Assembly (NCBI GenBank): GCA_900555785.1
Contig: USMO01000080.1
Location: 1 to 7,386, forward strand
Direction of reading: 5' to 3'
From: an uncultured Eubacteriales bacterium
Lineage (GTDB): Bacteria > Bacillota > Clostridia > Oscillospirales > CAG-272
Length of the DNA stretch: 7,386 nt
Each line of letters opens with the position of its first letter. The first letter of the stretch is position 1. The notes beneath the pieces were generated by a model that was not told the DNA's origin, did no database searches, and saw only the letters and a list, made by a program, of their open reading frames with translations. The position numbers and the translations under genes were made by a program. Shown here in pieces: positions 6,088 through 7,386 of this stretch.

Positions 6088-6102
6088 CCCTGCGACGCAG
6101 GG
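6088..6102 (-). promoter_or_regulatory. Small palindrome in the birA-tmk 5' leader
   Basis: CCCTGC (6088-6093) and GCAGGG (6097-6102) form a 6-bp hairpin with a 3-base loop. It lies about 10 bases downstream of the predicted -10 box, at or just after the expected transcription start. It could be an operator or a 5' mRNA-stabilising hairpin. No regulator is identified. Confidence 0.3.
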
Positions 6103-6111
6103 ATCTTTTAT

Positions 6112-6140
6112 ATTATATCACACCTCACATTCCTTTGCAA
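6112..6140 (-). promoter_or_regulatory. Sigma-A-type promoter for birA-tmk
   Basis: On the minus strand, TTGCAA (6140-6135) and TATAAT (6117-6112) are separated by exactly 17 bases. The -10 is perfect and the -35 matches four of six consensus bases. It points at birA, which starts at 6045, giving a leader of about 60 bases. Confidence 0.75.
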
Positions 6141-6227
6141 GACCCGGTGAAAAATTCAAAAAAGATGCCGGAAAATTGCCCCGAAAAAGAAAATTTAATA
6201 TTTTATATGAACATTCTTGAACTTTGC

Positions 6228-6256
6228 TTGCAAAGCGGGACTTGATGTGTTATAAT
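6228..6256 (+). promoter_or_regulatory. Sigma-A-type promoter for maf-mreB
   Basis: TTGCAA (6228-6233), a 17-base spacer and TATAAT (6251-6256) with an extended -10 TG at 6248-6249. An inverted repeat CTTTGC-TT-GCAAAG (6222-6235) covers the -35 box and could be an operator or chance. Transcription would start near 6263, about 50 bases before maf. Confidence 0.8.
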
Positions 6257-6270
6257 AATAATGAATTATT

Positions 6271-6288
6271 ATGGGTAGATGTACCCAT
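6271..6288 (+). promoter_or_regulatory. Palindrome just downstream of the maf-mreB promoter
   Basis: ATGGGTA (6271-6277) and TACCCAT (6282-6288) form a perfect 7-bp inverted repeat with a GATG loop, a few bases past the expected start site. It may be an operator or a 5' hairpin. The ATG at 6271 is in frame with maf but has no ribosome binding site and would add a non-family extension. Confidence 0.35.
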
Positions 6289-6315
6289 TTGGATACAGAC
6301 AGGATAAAAATCACC

Positions 6316-6909
6316 ATGAAACAGATCATTCTTGCGTCCGAATCCCCGAGACGGCGGGAAATTCTTGCCTCTCTGGGCGTTACCTTCACCGTTCTCCCCG
6401 CCCATGCGGACGAGAGCTGTGACATATCCGATCCGGAAAAGCTGGTGGAGGAGCTGGCACGCCGCAAAGGGCAGGCGGTAAACGCTCTGCTTGCCGGGAA
6501 AAATGCGCTCACCCCGCAGACCGTGATTCTCTCCGCCGACACGGTCGTTGCCTGCGACGGTCAGATCCTCGGCAAGCCCCGGGATGCGGACGACGCTCTC
6601 CGGATGCTCCGGATGCTTCGTGGCAGATGCCACCAGGTCACCACCGGCGTCGGCGTGACGATCGGCGGGATTACCTATACCGACCACAGCACCTCCGACG
6701 TGGAGGTGGACGACATTCCGGACGACGCCCTGCTCGCCTACGTGCAGAGCGGCGACCCGATGGACAAAGCCGGCTCTTACGGTATTCAGGGGGAATTTTC
6801 CCGCTGGGTCCGGGGGATCCGTGGCTGTTATTTCGGCATTGTAGGTCTGCCGGTAAACTGTCTTAACCGACTCTATCACTCCTGCACCGGGGAATACCTG
6901 GGCAGATAA
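6316..6909 (+). CDS. maf: Maf-family nucleoside triphosphate pyrophosphatase
   Basis: This 197-residue protein belongs to the Maf/HAM1-like superfamily. These enzymes hydrolyse dTTP, UTP and modified pyrimidine nucleotides to monophosphates and pyrophosphate, and over-expression interferes with septum formation. Motifs are the N-terminal IILASESPRRREIL (4-17), SADTVV (73-78) with the likely catalytic Asp75, GKPRD (87-91), HQVTTGV (106-112), GDPMDKAGSYGIQG (146-159) and GCYFGIVGLP (170-179). The start at 6316 gives the usual MK.IILAS beginning. AGGA at 6301-6304 is a weak ribosome binding site 11 bases upstream. An in-frame ATG at 6271 would add 15 non-family residues, and since transcription should begin just before it, it is disfavoured. 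mreB follows 41 bases later, the common maf-mre arrangement, so co-transcription from the 6228-6256 promoter is likely. Confidence 0.94.
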   Translation: MKQIILASESPRRREILASLGVTFTVLPAHADESCDISDPEKLVEELARRKGQAVNALLAGKNALTPQTVILSADTVVACDGQILGKPRDADDALRMLRMLRGRCHQVTTGVGVTIGGITYTDHSTSDVEVDDIPDDALLAYVQSGDPMDKAGSYGIQGEFSRWVRGIRGCYFGIVGLPVNCLNRLYHSCTGEYLGR

Positions 6910-6950
6910 ATTCCGGGGTTTCCCGAGTCTATGAAAGGAGCAGGCATACA

Positions 6951-7386
6951 ATGGCAAAGGTCATCGGTATCGACCTCGGTACCGCCAACACCCTCATTTG
7001 TATGAGGGGCAAAGGAATTATACTCAGTTGCCCGTCGGTCGTGTCGGTCAACAGCGACACCCGTGAAGTCGTGGCGCTTGGACGGGAAGCCAGCCGTATG
7101 CTGGGAAAAGCTCCTTCCGGGCTGGATGTCATCCGACCCCTTCGGGACGGGGTGATCGCCGACCCCGACGTAACCGTGAAAATGCTGAGTATCCTTTTCC
7201 GGAAGATCGACGTGATTTCCTTTTTCAGCCGTCCCACCGTGATCGTATCGGTTCCCTATGAGGTGACCGAGGTGGAAAAGCGGGCGGTAGAGGACGCCGT
7301 ATTTGAAGCGGGCGCCGGAAAGGTCTCTCTGATCCCCGAACCGATCGCCGCCGCTTTCGGAACCGGCATCCGGGTCAACAGCGCCC
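6951..7386 (+). CDS. mreB: Rod-shape-determining protein MreB/Mbl, 5' part (runs off the window)
   Basis: The first 145 residues of an actin-like ATPase that polymerises under the membrane and guides lateral peptidoglycan synthesis. The phosphate-1 loop GIDLGTANTLI is at residues 6-16. PSVVSV (28-33), IRPLRDGVIADPDVT (61-75), VSVPYEVTEVEKRAVEDA (98-115) and LIPEPIAAAFGTG (127-139) all match MreB. The family more often has IEEP and AAAIGAG at the last site, so this copy is slightly divergent there and could be an Mbl/MreBH-type paralogue. AAAGGAG at 6934-6940 is the ribosome binding site, ten bases before the ATG. It lies behind maf, so mreC and mreD are expected beyond the window. Confidence 0.93.
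   Translation, partial: MAKVIGIDLGTANTLICMRGKGIILSCPSVVSVNSDTREVVALGREASRMLGKAPSGLDVIRPLRDGVIADPDVTVKMLSILFRKIDVISFFSRPTVIVSVPYEVTEVEKRAVEDAVFEAGAGKVSLIPEPIAAAFGTGIRVNSA

Noticed and set aside
6061..6102. Attenuator or riboswitch in the birA leader
   Set aside because: The leader is only about 60 bases with one 6-bp hairpin, too small for a known biotin-sensing RNA, and no alternative pairing is visible.

Overview
The window looks like chromosomal DNA of a GC-rich Clostridia member, probably an Oscillospiraceae/Ruminococcaceae-type gut anaerobe. The reasons are the strong AAGGAGG-type ribosome binding sites, a clostridial-type small TSCPD protein, a HTH-less biotin ligase next to thymidylate kinase, maf directly upstream of mreB, and GC-rich palindromic repeats between genes. 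The genus is an inference. Most genes are housekeeping. I see no phage, plasmid, CRISPR array, insertion sequence, tRNA or rRNA.

Layout. (1) 1-720, plus strand: the 3' part of a prephenate-dehydratase-like gene, followed at once by a small four-cysteine TSCPD protein. (2) 729-957: a 225-230 bp MITE-like palindromic element (copy A) filling the gap before the next gene. (3) 984-2699, plus: an alpha-phosphohexomutase of the PgcA type. (4) 2700-3038: a gene-free stretch holding a long GC-rich hairpin whose start matches the repeat-family end (copy B), a second long structured palindrome ending in a T-run, a possible 13-codon leader ORF and small hairpins. (5) 3039-4442, plus: the magnesium channel MgtE, closed by a strong bidirectional terminator. 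(6) 4505-6045, minus: birA-tmk, translationally coupled by an ATGA overlap. The last 26 codons of tmk are made of a half copy of the palindromic element (copy C). (7) 6046-6315: a divergent promoter region. Both promoters read TTGCAA-N17-TATAAT. (8) 6316-7386, plus: maf and the 5' part of mreB, the usual start of a cell-shape/division cluster.

How the genes work together: pgcA makes glucose-1-phosphate for cell-envelope and storage polysaccharides. MgtE imports Mg2+. BirA biotinylates carboxylases. Tmk and Maf act on the thymidine/uridine nucleotide pool, as dTMP kinase and as a house-cleaning pyrophosphatase. MreB organises lateral wall synthesis.

The most notable signal is the palindromic repeat family. 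Its two hairpin types show paired, compensating substitutions between copies. One copy ends inside tmk and supplies the protein's C-terminal tail. The second is the structured RNA-like palindrome and leader upstream of mgtE, which has no recognisable M-box. No new multi-gene system is visible.
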